A stretch of DNA of 64,000 bases from JACNKJ01 sp964344565 (lineage in GTDB: Bacteria; Krumholzibacteriota; Krumholzibacteriia; JACNKJ01): positions 124,001 to 188,000 of the forward strand of contig CAYFNT010000001.1 in NCBI GenBank assembly GCA_964344565.1, in the 5' to 3' direction. Shown one piece after another: positions 24,539 through 33,157 of the stretch (positions within the stretch are counted from its first letter, which is position 1; every line of letters begins with the position of its first letter). The notes below the pieces were generated by a model. The model was not told the origin of the DNA. It was given only the letters and a program-made list of their open reading frames with translations, and did no database searches. The position numbers were made by a program, and so were the translations under genes.

Positions 24539-25270
24539 ATGCGACTCCTCAACACCCTCGGCTCCCGATTGCGGATGAAGAGCCTGCTCAATCATTGGGT
24601 GGAGTTTCGCGTTCTCGCCATGAGCTATGGCGGGAAAAAAACCCTCACGACCTTGGCCGAGAAGGAGTTCCTCAAGCTCAAAGGCAAGCTGGCCGTGGAT
24701 CTGGAGTGGTTGAGTTCGATCCTTCCGGCCGACCGCGCCGATGACATCGGTACGCAGGTCGAAGACATCATGAGGATGATCCAGAACCACCACAATCTTC
24801 CCTACGAGGACGACGAGAATCCCTGGGATGCCGAAGCATTCGACAAGACCTGGCACGAGCACTTCATCTTCCTGAACCGTCTGAAGGGCATGGAACAGAG
24901 CCCCCAGGGCGCTCAGGCCAAGAAGCTCGTGGCAAGTCTGCCAGGCGCCAAAGCGCCCCAGTCCGCCAAGCCGAAGCGCCTGGTGGTCGTCAAGACCATG
25001 CCTCTCTTCTCGGGGATCGTGGCGATACTGTCCCTCATCGTCTTCGCCAAGGCCATGGGTCTGAAGAAGGGCAGCAAGGGCTTAGTGCTCGACCCGCCCA
25101 AAAGCTTCTCCGAGGCTTTCGGGAACGTGATGACCCTTGGGCAGGATTTCTGGGGACAGACCCAGAACTTCCTCGAGCCCATCGTGGTGACCTACGGCCC
25201 CATGTGGACGGCGGTACTGCTCGCCATCCTCCTGACAGCATTCAGCTACCTCGCGCTTTCGAATCGCTAG
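24539..25270 (+). CDS. Unknown two-helix membrane protein in the pilus locus
   Basis: I do not recognise this 243-residue protein. The N-terminal 130 residues are soluble and charged (SYGGKKTLTTLAEKEFLKLKGKL, read in parts), then a basic segment, a transmembrane helix around 160-180 (MPLFSGIVAILSLIVFAKAM), a short loop of about 40 residues with Gly and aromatic residues, and a second helix near the C-terminus (WTAVLLAILLTAFSYLAL). AGGAG precedes the ATG. It lies between pilT and pilD on the same strand with 18- and 33-base gaps, so it is probably cotranscribed with pilus genes and may be an accessory inner-membrane component. Confidence 0.7.
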   Translation: MRLLNTLGSRLRMKSLLNHWVEFRVLAMSYGGKKTLTTLAEKEFLKLKGKLAVDLEWLSSILPADRADDIGTQVEDIMRMIQNHHNLPYEDDENPWDAEAFDKTWHEHFIFLNRLKGMEQSPQGAQAKKLVASLPGAKAPQSAKPKRLVVVKTMPLFSGIVAILSLIVFAKAMGLKKGSKGLVLDPPKSFSEAFGNVMTLGQDFWGQTQNFLEPIVVTYGPMWTAVLLAILLTAFSYLALSNR

Positions 25271-25303
25271 GAACACCCGGAACGGATTCTGAGGAGATTA
25301 GAC

Positions 25304-26080
25304 ATGCTGCCTTCCTGGATGAACTCGATGCCGTTCATGCCGGTCCTCATCATCATGCTCGGCCTCTGTCTGGGCAGCTTTCTCAATGTGGTCATCCACC
25401 GGTTCCCGCTTGGCATCTCGCTCTCCCGGCCGCGTTCACGCTGTCCCCGATGCATGGAGCCCATCCTGCCCAGGGACAACATTCCGGTCTTCAGCTACCT
25501 GATGCTCCGCGGCAAATGCCGCCACTGTTCCGAGCCCATCAGCTCGCGCTACCCCATGGTCGAGCTGCTCGGCTCGCTGTGCCTGCTGACGGCGGCCCTC
25601 ATGTCCAATTCCCCCGCGACCGCCCTGTTCCGCTCGGTGTTTCTGCTGGCCATGATGGCCGTGGTGTTCATCGATCTGGATCACGGCATCATTCCGGACG
25701 CCATCACGATTCCCGGAACCATTCTCGGATTCGCCGTAGCGCCGACCCTGGGAATCAGCTGGTTCGATTCCGGCCTCGGCATCGTGATCGGCGCCGGATG
25801 GCTGCTGCTGGTCTTCTTCATCTACAAGGTGGTCAGGGGCGTGGAGGGACTGGGAGGCGGCGACGTGAAGCTCGCGGCCATGCTGGGCGCATGGCTCGGC
25901 TGGCAAGGGATGTTTACCAGCCTGCTCATCGGTTCGCTGGTGGGAACGGGGTTCGGTCTCTACATCATTCTCAAACGCAAGGGCACGGGACAGTCCACGC
26001 TGCCCTACGGCCCCTTCCTGGGCACGGCTGCCGCGGCCGTGCTGCTCCTGGGCTCGCGCCTCTGGGCATGGCTTCCCTAG
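25304..26080 (+). CDS. pilD: Prepilin peptidase and N-methyltransferase PilD
   Basis: PilD cuts the leader from prepilins and methylates the new N-terminus. The 258-residue polytopic protein has the N-terminal LGLCLGSFLNVVIHRFP motif, the zinc-binding pairs CPRC and CRHC, and both catalytic aspartates of the GXGD aspartic proteases: one in FIDLDHGIIPDAIT, one in GGGDVKLAAMLG. About eight transmembrane segments are visible. GAGGAGAT precedes the ATG at 25304. It processes PilA and the three minor pilins encoded in the same cluster. Confidence 0.95.
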   Translation: MLPSWMNSMPFMPVLIIMLGLCLGSFLNVVIHRFPLGISLSRPRSRCPRCMEPILPRDNIPVFSYLMLRGKCRHCSEPISSRYPMVELLGSLCLLTAALMSNSPATALFRSVFLLAMMAVVFIDLDHGIIPDAITIPGTILGFAVAPTLGISWFDSGLGIVIGAGWLLLVFFIYKVVRGVEGLGGGDVKLAAMLGAWLGWQGMFTSLLIGSLVGTGFGLYIILKRKGTGQSTLPYGPFLGTAAAAVLLLGSRLWAWLP

Positions 26081-26092
26081 CCGGCTCCAATC

Positions 26093-26101
26093 TGTTATTA
26101 T
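26093..26101 (+). promoter_or_regulatory. Extended -10 element
   Basis: TGTTATTAT (TG plus -10 TATTAT) lies 42 bases before the start of the sorting-domain gene at 26144. No -35 is obvious, as often with extended -10 promoters. Comparable TGnTATnAT elements precede the genes at 54043 and 60893. Confidence 0.4.
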
Positions 26102-26143
26102 TGAACCTCTAGCTGTCGCTCTCCGACCGAATCGAGGTTCAAT
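26100..26143 (+). promoter_or_regulatory. Inverted repeat covering the ribosome binding site
   Basis: A perfect 10-base inverted repeat (ATTGAACCTC at 26100-26109, GAGGTTCAAT at 26134-26143, 24-base loop) ends right before the ATG at 26144. The second arm contains the GAGG ribosome binding sequence, so a hairpin in the mRNA would hide it; alternatively it is a protein operator overlapping the -10 element. Confidence 0.5.
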
Positions 26144-27103
26144 ATGCGCTTACTTGCATGCTTCGCGGCACTCTTCATCATGTTTACGTCGAGTTCGGTC
26201 GCGCAGGTCCCCCTGCATTCTCCCGCCGGCGACTTCGTTCAGCCCTACGCTGTCCGAGGTGCCTTCTATTGCCAGGATCCCGACTACAGCATGATCTACA
26301 ACATGTCCTCGGGTTTCGACGCGGAATTCGCCGATGACATCCCCGTCGAGTTCCTGGGTGAGACGATCACGACGATCACCCTCTGGATGGGCGAGTGGTA
26401 CTACGGCGGCGGACCCTACTGGACCGAGCCCGACGGCATCCGGGTGAACCTCTACCAGGAAACCTGTCCGCCCGAGATGGATCCCTTCCTCAGCATCGAA
26501 GTGCCCTGGGTCGAATTGGACAAGGATCTGATCTTCGATACCAGCAGCAGCACCGTCTACGAAGTGCGCGTCCACCTGGATCCGCCCCTCGAAGTGGGGG
26601 AAGTCATGTCCATCGGCGCCACGGCGCTCATCTCCTGGGGACAGGACGAGCCCTTCACCGGCATCATCGCCACGCCCATGAACGTCAGTTACGGCGCCTG
26701 TCCGGCCTGGTTCGACGCCGAGTGGTGGGGGTACACCCGCTGGACCTCCATCGACGAGTTCACCATGATCGAGCAGGATCTCGCCTATTGCCTCTCGGCC
26801 GGCGGAACCGATGCGGTTCAGCCCGCCTCGAGACTGGCTTTGCGCGCCTTTCCGAACCCCTTCAATCCGAAGACTCGACTGAGCGCGAGCCTCGATGTAT
26901 CGGGACCGGTGGATCTGAACCTGCACGATGCGGCCGGCCGCCACGTGGTCACCCTGTACGACGGGTATCGCGAGTCGGGCGAGTTCTCCATCGACTGGAA
27001 CGGGCTCGACCAGCGAGGCCATGCCGTGAGCGCGGGAGTCTACATCGCCGTCTTGAAGGTCGGGGATCTGGAGACCCGAGAGAGGCTCGTGCTGCTGAAG
27101 TAA
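26144..27103 (+). CDS. Exported protein with C-terminal sorting domain
   Basis: The 319-residue product has a signal peptide (cleavage near SSVAQ), a roughly 200-residue beta-rich, aromatic domain I do not recognise (MSSGFDAEFADDIPVE, DGIRVNLYQETCPPEMDP), and a canonical FlgD/Por-type sorting module: FPNPFNPKTRL, DLNLHDAAGRHVVTLYDG, SIDWNGLDQRG, SAGVYIAVLK, RLVLLK. It should be secreted and attached to the surface. It follows pilD by 63 bases that contain a candidate promoter and an inverted repeat, so it is probably expressed on its own. Confidence 0.8.
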   Translation: MRLLACFAALFIMFTSSSVAQVPLHSPAGDFVQPYAVRGAFYCQDPDYSMIYNMSSGFDAEFADDIPVEFLGETITTITLWMGEWYYGGGPYWTEPDGIRVNLYQETCPPEMDPFLSIEVPWVELDKDLIFDTSSSTVYEVRVHLDPPLEVGEVMSIGATALISWGQDEPFTGIIATPMNVSYGACPAWFDAEWWGYTRWTSIDEFTMIEQDLAYCLSAGGTDAVQPASRLALRAFPNPFNPKTRLSASLDVSGPVDLNLHDAAGRHVVTLYDGYRESGEFSIDWNGLDQRGHAVSAGVYIAVLKVGDLETRERLVLLK

Positions 27104-27143
27104 GCGCTTCGCGACATTCCATCATAGTCTGCAGGCCGAAGGT

Positions 27144-28313
27144 CTAGAGGCGACTCACCCGCCGCGCCGCCTCGGCGATGCGATGGGGCGCTTCGCAGGT
27201 GTAGCAGAAGCGGGCCCATCCTTCGTAGGCCTCTCCGAAGTGTTCCCCGGGGCTGAGGCTCACCCCGGCTTCGAGCATCCGTTCGAGCTTCTGCTCTTCG
27301 GACAGGCCCATCCAGCGATCACGAAGATCCAGGAACAGGAAGTAGGATCCCTGAGCGGTCAGGTGCGGCAGTTCCAGATTGTCCACCGCCGCAGCGAGTC
27401 CTTCCAGGTACCGCCTCCTCAGACGCGGAATCAGGACCTCGCGACGGGCGAGGCCGCGGATGCCGGCGGCCTGGGCGGGACGGTTCACCTCGTATCCCAC
27501 ACCGACCTGCTCGGGATTGAGAGCGGCGATGACGCCGGTCGGCGCCGAGACGTATCCGAGGCGGAGTCCGGCCGCCGCGTAACTCTTGGAGTAGCTGAAC
27601 ACGCTCACCGTGCGTTCGTAGGCCTCGGGAATGGAGGCCACGCAGACCTGATCGAAATCGGCCCAGCAGAAATCCTCGTAGGCCTCGTCGGCGATGATCC
27701 AGAGATCGTGTCTCGCGGCGAAGTCCGCCAGAGCCGAGACCTGCTCGGGCCTGAGCGCCACGCCGCTGGGATTGTTGGGACTGTTGAAGTAGAGCGCGCG
27801 CGTCTTTTCCGTGAGATGCGGCTCGATCAAAGCCCCGATCTCTTCGGCGGGAAGCTCGTGCACCCGATCGAAGAAGGGCACCTCGACCAGAGTTCGGCCC
27901 GCCGCCTTCGCCACCACGCGGAGGATGGCCCAGTAGGGCGCCAGGGTGAGTATCTCGTCGCCTGGATCGAGCAGGCGACGCATGATGAGCTGCAGGCCGC
28001 CCGTGGCTCCGAATGAAAGCTGCACTTCCTCGGGCCCCGATGCGGGGATGCCGTTCACCGCCCTCAGCTTCTCGGCGAGTCGCTTACGCAGTTCGATGTC
28101 TCCCTGGGGATCACCGTAGCGTGACCAGCGGGCGTCCCAGGGCTCCTCGTCGAGGGGCTCGCCCAGTTCCGGTGGCAGGTCGAGCAAGGTGTCGCCCAGG
28201 TGGAGGGCGAGAAAATCCTTCACCGGCGAGCGCCCGGACGAGACGGCCTCGGTGAGGCGATGATAGATGGTCTGCTGGAAGGGGCGATCTCCGAAATCCT
28301 GCGGACGGGGCAT
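27144..28313 (-). CDS. Class I/II pyridoxal-phosphate aminotransferase
   Basis: The 389-residue product is a fold-type I aminotransferase: substrate-binding FGATGGLQLIMRRLL, the NSPNNPSGVAL turn with the conserved Asn, the Asp-containing IIADEAYEDF, and the cofactor lysine in SYSKSYAAAGLRLGY. A C-terminal Arg (ARFCYTCEAPHRI) may bind the substrate carboxylate. The ATG at 28311-28313 is preceded by GAGGTG; a GTG two codons earlier is possible. Substrate unknown; it resembles aspartate/aromatic or LL-diaminopimelate-type enzymes. It is a single gene pointing away from the kinase locus. Confidence 0.88.
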   Translation of the reverse strand: MPRPQDFGDRPFQQTIYHRLTEAVSSGRSPVKDFLALHLGDTLLDLPPELGEPLDEEPWDARWSRYGDPQGDIELRKRLAEKLRAVNGIPASGPEEVQLSFGATGGLQLIMRRLLDPGDEILTLAPYWAILRVVAKAAGRTLVEVPFFDRVHELPAEEIGALIEPHLTEKTRALYFNSPNNPSGVALRPEQVSALADFAARHDLWIIADEAYEDFCWADFDQVCVASIPEAYERTVSVFSYSKSYAAAGLRLGYVSAPTGVIAALNPEQVGVGYEVNRPAQAAGIRGLARREVLIPRLRRRYLEGLAAAVDNLELPHLTAQGSYFLFLDLRDRWMGLSEEQKLERMLEAGVSLSPGEHFGEAYEGWARFCYTCEAPHRIAEAARRVSRL

Positions 28314-28468
28314 GAACACCTCGATTCTGGCGTGAAACGGCAGTATAGCGGGGAGCTTCGAGGCCCGAAAGGAGCATTGCGCCGTAGGGTTCCCTCGGCT
28401 AGACTGCGAAAACCGGGATTTCAGATATATCGCTTTTCCACGCCGCGATCCGGAGAGGTTTCGATCTT

Positions 28469-31063
28469 TTGACGCAGGATCTCATCGGCACGACGGTCGC
28501 TCATTATCAAATCCTCGACCTCCTGGGCGAGGGTGGGATGGGTGTCGTCTACAAGGCGGAGGACACCAAGCTGCAACGGCGGGTGGCCCTGAAATTCCTG
28601 TCGAGCCACCTCCTCGGCGGCGAGGAGGAACGCACGCGATTCCTGCACGAGGCCCGCGCGGCGGCCTCCCTGAACCATCCCAACATCTGCACCGTTCACG
28701 AGATCGACGAGGTCGAAGGCCGCGCCTACATCAGCATGGCCTATCTGGAAGGACGGAGTCTCAAGGAGATTCTCGCCGAGGGGCCCATCGATCGCGACGA
28801 GGCCCTGAGCTATGCCCTCCAGATCGCCGAAGGACTCCAGGAGGCCCACGGCAAGGACGTGGTGCACCGGGACATCAAGCCCGGCAACATCATGATCACG
28901 CCGGCGGGCAAGGCGGTGATCACCGACTTCGGTCTGGCAAAGACCGGAGCCTCTCCGGATCTCACGCAGGTGGGGGCCGCGGTGGGCACGGCCGCCTACA
29001 TGTCGCCGGAGCAGGCCCGCGGCGAGGCGGTGGATTCCCGCAGCGACGTCTGGGCCCTCGGCGCCCTGCTCTACGAGATGCTCACGGGACAGAAGGCTTT
29101 CCAGGGGGATCACGAACCCGGCGTGATGTACGCCATCTGTCACCTGGAACCCCGTGGCCTGCAGGGAGACGCCAGCGCCTTCGACGGGAGCGTCTCGGGC
29201 ATCCTCAAACGCTGCCTGCAGAAGGATCCGCTGCTTCGCTACCAGAAGACCGACGAGCTTCGCGCCGATCTCGCGACTCTGGGCGCGGGCAGTACGCCTT
29301 CGGCACCGGCCGTCGCGCCCGCGCCGAACTGGCGACGCTGGATTCCCGCCCTGCTGCTCTTCGCCATGCTGGCCTGGGTGGCTCTGGACGGGCCGGGATC
29401 AAGCTGGCTGCGAGGTCTCGGCGGCGAGGACATCCCCGATCGGAAGTATCTGGCCATCCTGCCCTTCGCCAACATCGGGGACGATCCGGAAAACCAGGCT
29501 CTGGGCGACGGACTCCACGAGTATCTCAGCAGCAAGCTCACCCAGCTCGAAGGATTTCGCGACGCCTTCTGGGTCGTGCCGGCCGCCGACATCCGCAAGA
29601 GCGAGATCACCAGTCCCATGGAGGCCCGTCAGGTCTTCGGCGTGAACCTGGCCGTTGCGGGAAGCGTGCAGCGTCACAACGGCGACATCACCCTCACCCT
29701 CAACCTCACCGATCCCGATTCCCATCGCACCCTGAACTCGGCCGTATTGGAGGACTCGGTGAGCAAGGCCTCGGTGCTTCAGGCCGACGTGCTGGGCACC
29801 CTGGTGGAGATGCTGCGGGTGGAGCTCAGCCCCGCGGAGATCCAGGCGCTGGAAGCCGGTCTCACTCAAGTGAGCCTCGCCCAGGAATTCTACCTCAAGG
29901 GCCGCGGCTTCATGCAGGACCTCGACTACCTGCAGCGCCGGGCGAAGCTGGATGCGGTGGATACGGCCATCGACTTCTTCGAACAGGCCCTGGAGGAGGA
30001 TCCGCACTACGCACTGGCGGAACTGGGACTGGGCGAAGCCCTGTGGCAACGCTATCTCTGGAGCCGCGAGGACCGCTGGATTCCCGCCGCGGTCACCCAC
30101 TGCGAGCAGGCCCTGGTGCTGGATCCCGACCTGCACGAGGCGCGCATCTCCCTGGCGGAGATCTTCCGCGGCATCGAGGAGTGCGAGCAGGCGCTGGATC
30201 TGCTCACGGCGGCCCTCGAGGCCGAACCCGGGAACGTGCGGGCGCTTCGCGAGCTGGGCGACGCCTACGCCATGCTCCACGAACCAGAAAAGGCCGATTC
30301 GGTGCTGCGCATGGCCATCGAAGTGAGGCCGGACGATTGGGTGGGGCACCAGAAGCTGGGCCGCTTCTTCGCCGGACAGTTCCGCTTCGAGGAGGCCATC
30401 GTGGAGTTCGAGACGGTTCTCGAATTGACGCCGGAGAACTATTTTCGAGGCTACACGGATCTGGCGGGGGTCCATCTCTATCAGCGCAATTTCGTCGAGG
30501 CCCGGGAACTCCTGGAGCGATCCATCGCCATCAAGCCCAGCTACGGCGCCTGGTCGAATCTGGGCACCCTCCTCTACATGCAATCGGAATACGAGGCCGC
30601 CGTCCAGGCCTACGGAAGCGCCCTGGCCCTGCACGACCACGACTACCGGATCTGGGGAAACCTGGCTTCCGCCAAGTACCGCCTATCGGAATACGAGACC
30701 GAAAGCCTGAGGGACTTCGAAAAGGCATTGGAACTGGCTGAGGATCAGCGCATCATCACTCCGCACGATACGGGCCTGCTCTCGCGGCTCGCCAGCTATC
30801 TCCAGGTGCTGGACAGGCGGGAGGAGGCCGTTGCGGTCCTCGAGGAGCTGGCCGAGCAGGATCCCGATAACGCCGAGGCCTGCTTCCAGGTGGGCCACAC
30901 CTACGAACAGATGGATGACCGGGACATGGCCCTGACCTGGCTCCTGCGCGCGGTGGACAAGGGCTACCCCGTGTCGAAGATCGCGAACGCGCCCGCGCTC
31001 GAGAGCCTCGTGGAGGACGAGCGTTGGAAGTCCCGCATTCGCGAAGGGGGAGAGAACCGATGA
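28469..31063 (+). CDS. Membrane Ser/Thr protein kinase with TolB-like and TPR domains
   Basis: The 864-residue protein starts with a complete Hanks-type kinase domain (1-270): LLGEGGMGVVYKA loop, Lys42 in VALKF, HRDIKPGNIM, DFGLAK and SPEQA. A Pro/Ala linker and one transmembrane helix near 291-307 (WIPALLLFAMLAWVALDG) follow. Outside, a TolB/FlgO-type N-domain (KYLAILPFANIGDDPENQ) precedes about ten TPR repeats (ALEEDPHYALAELGLGEAL, SAVQAYGSALALHDHDY-type units). TTG at 28469 follows GGAGAGG. It is probably an inner-membrane receptor that phosphorylates the neighbouring STAS or small proteins when the TPR part binds a ligand. Confidence 0.9.
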   Translation: MTQDLIGTTVAHYQILDLLGEGGMGVVYKAEDTKLQRRVALKFLSSHLLGGEEERTRFLHEARAAASLNHPNICTVHEIDEVEGRAYISMAYLEGRSLKEILAEGPIDRDEALSYALQIAEGLQEAHGKDVVHRDIKPGNIMITPAGKAVITDFGLAKTGASPDLTQVGAAVGTAAYMSPEQARGEAVDSRSDVWALGALLYEMLTGQKAFQGDHEPGVMYAICHLEPRGLQGDASAFDGSVSGILKRCLQKDPLLRYQKTDELRADLATLGAGSTPSAPAVAPAPNWRRWIPALLLFAMLAWVALDGPGSSWLRGLGGEDIPDRKYLAILPFANIGDDPENQALGDGLHEYLSSKLTQLEGFRDAFWVVPAADIRKSEITSPMEARQVFGVNLAVAGSVQRHNGDITLTLNLTDPDSHRTLNSAVLEDSVSKASVLQADVLGTLVEMLRVELSPAEIQALEAGLTQVSLAQEFYLKGRGFMQDLDYLQRRAKLDAVDTAIDFFEQALEEDPHYALAELGLGEALWQRYLWSREDRWIPAAVTHCEQALVLDPDLHEARISLAEIFRGIEECEQALDLLTAALEAEPGNVRALRELGDAYAMLHEPEKADSVLRMAIEVRPDDWVGHQKLGRFFAGQFRFEEAIVEFETVLELTPENYFRGYTDLAGVHLYQRNFVEARELLERSIAIKPSYGAWSNLGTLLYMQSEYEAAVQAYGSALALHDHDYRIWGNLASAKYRLSEYETESLRDFEKALELAEDQRIITPHDTGLLSRLASYLQVLDRREEAVAVLEELAEQDPDNAEACFQVGHTYEQMDDRDMALTWLLRAVDKGYPVSKIANAPALESLVEDERWKSRIREGGENR

Positions 31064-31093
31064 CCTGCCCTGACCCGCAAGAAGGAGGATGAG

Positions 31094-31429
31094 ATGGTCG
31101 ATTCAGGAAGCAACATCGAGAAGATCATGCCCAATCCCAAGTCGGGAGAGTGTTGCGTCGTTTATCCCGGGCAGCAGGAGGGGTTGAGACCCGATGATTC
31201 GATCACCTGGGACGCCACGGATTGTCCAAAGGACCTGAAGATCCAGTTCCCCAACGAAACCCTCTTCGGCGTTCCCTATCTGGACCTGGCTGCGGGGCAG
31301 ACCGTCAGCCGGGCGATCGTCGAGGCGGACCCGGGCTCCACCATCGACTACGAGATCGTCATCGTGGACACGATGGCCAAGGTGAAGACCGAAGGCGGCG
31401 TGGAGCCCACCATCATCATCGGCGACTAG
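31094..31429 (+). CDS. Small beta-rich protein with GVEPTIIIG tail (paralog A)
   Basis: I do not recognise this 111-residue protein. It has no signal peptide and is predicted to be nearly all beta: SGECCVVYPG, a DSITWDA strand, KIQFPNETLFGV, a LDLAAGQTVSRAIVE turn, and IDYEIVIVD. The order of strands and the GD.V.W pattern resemble a cupredoxin-like sandwich, but the copper His/Cys/Met ligands are missing. The C-terminus VKTEGGVEPTIIIGD is shared with the next gene. AAGGAGG precedes the ATG. It follows the kinase by 30 bases and is probably part of its pathway. Confidence 0.8.
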   Translation: MVDSGSNIEKIMPNPKSGECCVVYPGQQEGLRPDDSITWDATDCPKDLKIQFPNETLFGVPYLDLAAGQTVSRAIVEADPGSTIDYEIVIVDTMAKVKTEGGVEPTIIIGD

Positions 31430-31511
31430 TGCCGAAGCGAAGGCGACGGAGGCGATCCCGAATCATTCCCGAGGTCGCGCTCCCGAGCGATAACCAAAAG
31501 GAGGACGGGTG

Positions 31512-31865
31512 ATGCCCGATCCCCAGCTTACACCGGAGCCCAAGGTCAAGGTTCGTCTTGAGGCCGATCCCCTCTCGGGCACCTGTTGCATCGTCGATAC
31601 GGCGAGCGTATCGGGATTGAAGGAGGGAGATACGGTGCTCTGGACGGCCCAAGACGCGCCGAACGATTTCAAGATCGTCCTCCCCGACGACACCGTCTTC
31701 GGAGTGGATTCCTTCACCCTGAAGAAGGGGGACTCCGCCATCAAGAAGGTGCGCCCCGGATTGCAGGCGGGATTGCGTCAGGACTACGTGATCTTCTGCC
31801 TGAAGTCCTTCCGCAAGGTGAAGACCACGGACGGGGTCGAACCCACGATCATCATCGGCGGCTAG
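31512..31865 (+). CDS. Small beta-rich protein with GVEPTIIIG tail (paralog B)
   Basis: This 117-residue protein is a clear paralog of the preceding one: both show PxSGxCCxV, an FKI(V/Q) strand, (L/V)FGV, and the ending KVKT..GVEPTIIIG. It differs by a longer N-terminus and a more basic middle (FTLKKGDSAIKKVRPG). GEGDTVLW-type and VIFCLK segments again resemble a cupredoxin strand pattern without copper ligands. AAAAGGAGG precedes the ATG at 31512 (a GTG one codon earlier is possible). It ends 5 bases before the phosphatase gene, so the two are probably translated from one mRNA. Confidence 0.8.
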   Translation: MPDPQLTPEPKVKVRLEADPLSGTCCIVDTASVSGLKEGDTVLWTAQDAPNDFKIVLPDDTVFGVDSFTLKKGDSAIKKVRPGLQAGLRQDYVIFCLKSFRKVKTTDGVEPTIIIGG

Positions 31866-31870
31866 GATCC

Positions 31871-33157
31871 ATGGCCGAAGATCGAAGTGCCGAGATTCTT
31901 CAGGACGAGAATCTGCGCCTGAAACGGGCGGTGGAGGAGCTATCCACCCTCAACGAACTGGCGCTGGCCATCGGCGCGTCGTTCAGCTCCCAGGAAGTCA
32001 TCGACGAGATCATCGGCCGCTCGGTGAAGGCGGTGAATGCCCAGCAGGCCACCATCACCCTGCTGGACCGGCAGGCGCCTTCGGAGGCGAAAACCCTGGT
32101 CAGGGCGCAGGGTTCCTCGACGACTCTCACCCAGTTCCATCTGGATCAGGCTCTGCTCGGTTGGATCATCAGCCAGAGGGCCCCGCTGCTCAGCAATGAT
32201 CCGGCGAATGACAAACGGCTGGGCGGTATGGACAATCAGGCCATCCGCTCCCTGCTCTGCGTGCCGCTCCTGGCGAAGTCCGAGTTGGTGGGGGCCCTCA
32301 CCGCCTTCAACAAGCGCGGAGAGGGCGATTTCACCGAGGATGATCAGCGCCTTCTGTCCATCATCGCCGGCCAATCCGCCCAGGTCATCGAGAACGCGAG
32401 ACTCTACGAGGAGCAGCAGGCCCTGCGCGAGGTGCAGGAGGAGTTGCGTTTCGCCCGGAGGATCCAGGTCGGCCTCCTGCCGGGAAAGGCGCCGGAAATT
32501 CCGGGTTACCTGGTGGCCGGCGCCAGCCTTCCCGCCAGGGAAGTCGGTGGAGACTACTACGACACCATCTCCATGGACGAGGACTGCTGGGCCCTCTGCC
32601 TGGGCGACGTATCCGGCAAGGGGCTTCCGGCCTCGCTGCTCATGGCCAACCTGCAGGCCACCCTGCGAGCCCAGACCGTCACCGAGGAGCCGGTGCGGGA
32701 GTGCGTGTCCCGGGCAAACCGCATGCTGCACCGAAGCACGGAGCCCGAGCGATTCGCCACCCTCGTCTATTCGGTTCTGGATGCCAAGGCCCACCGCATC
32801 TGCTATTGTAATGCGGGCCACGAGCCGCCCCTGCACTTCTCGGGCGAGGGCGAGCCGCGGCGCCTGAAGACCGGCGGAATGCTGGTGGGATTCATGGAAG
32901 AGGCCGACTACGAGGACGAGTGCGTGGACCTCGCCCCCGGCGACTTCATCGTGGCCTACTCGGACGGAGTCACCGACGCGGAGAATCCGACCGAGGAGCC
33001 CTTCGGCGAGCAGCGGCTCATCGACCTCCTCGGCGACCTGCGCGACCTCGAGCCGAAACAGATGCTCGAATCCCTGCTCGCCGCCGTCGAGGACCACGCC
33101 GGGGAAGCGCCGCAGTTCGACGACCTGACCCTCGTGATCTTGAAGAGGATGGAATGA
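31871..33157 (+). CDS. GAF-domain PP2C/SpoIIE-type phosphatase
   Basis: The 428-residue protein has a short coiled start, a GAF domain (about 25-175, with LLDRQAPSEAKT and IRSLLCVPLLAKSELVGALTA), a coiled linker (LYEEQQALREVQEELRFARR), and a SpoIIE-type phosphatase domain (about 205-425) with metal-binding Asp residues in EVGGDYYD, GDVSGKGLPASLLMA, YSDGVTDAENP and DDLTLVIL. Such proteins dephosphorylate STAS anti-anti-sigma factors. A GAF ligand or redox signal may control it. The start follows paralog B by 5 bases, and its stop overlaps the next gene (ATGA). Confidence 0.92.
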   Translation: MAEDRSAEILQDENLRLKRAVEELSTLNELALAIGASFSSQEVIDEIIGRSVKAVNAQQATITLLDRQAPSEAKTLVRAQGSSTTLTQFHLDQALLGWIISQRAPLLSNDPANDKRLGGMDNQAIRSLLCVPLLAKSELVGALTAFNKRGEGDFTEDDQRLLSIIAGQSAQVIENARLYEEQQALREVQEELRFARRIQVGLLPGKAPEIPGYLVAGASLPAREVGGDYYDTISMDEDCWALCLGDVSGKGLPASLLMANLQATLRAQTVTEEPVRECVSRANRMLHRSTEPERFATLVYSVLDAKAHRICYCNAGHEPPLHFSGEGEPRRLKTGGMLVGFMEEADYEDECVDLAPGDFIVAYSDGVTDAENPTEEPFGEQRLIDLLGDLRDLEPKQMLESLLAAVEDHAGEAPQFDDLTLVILKRME

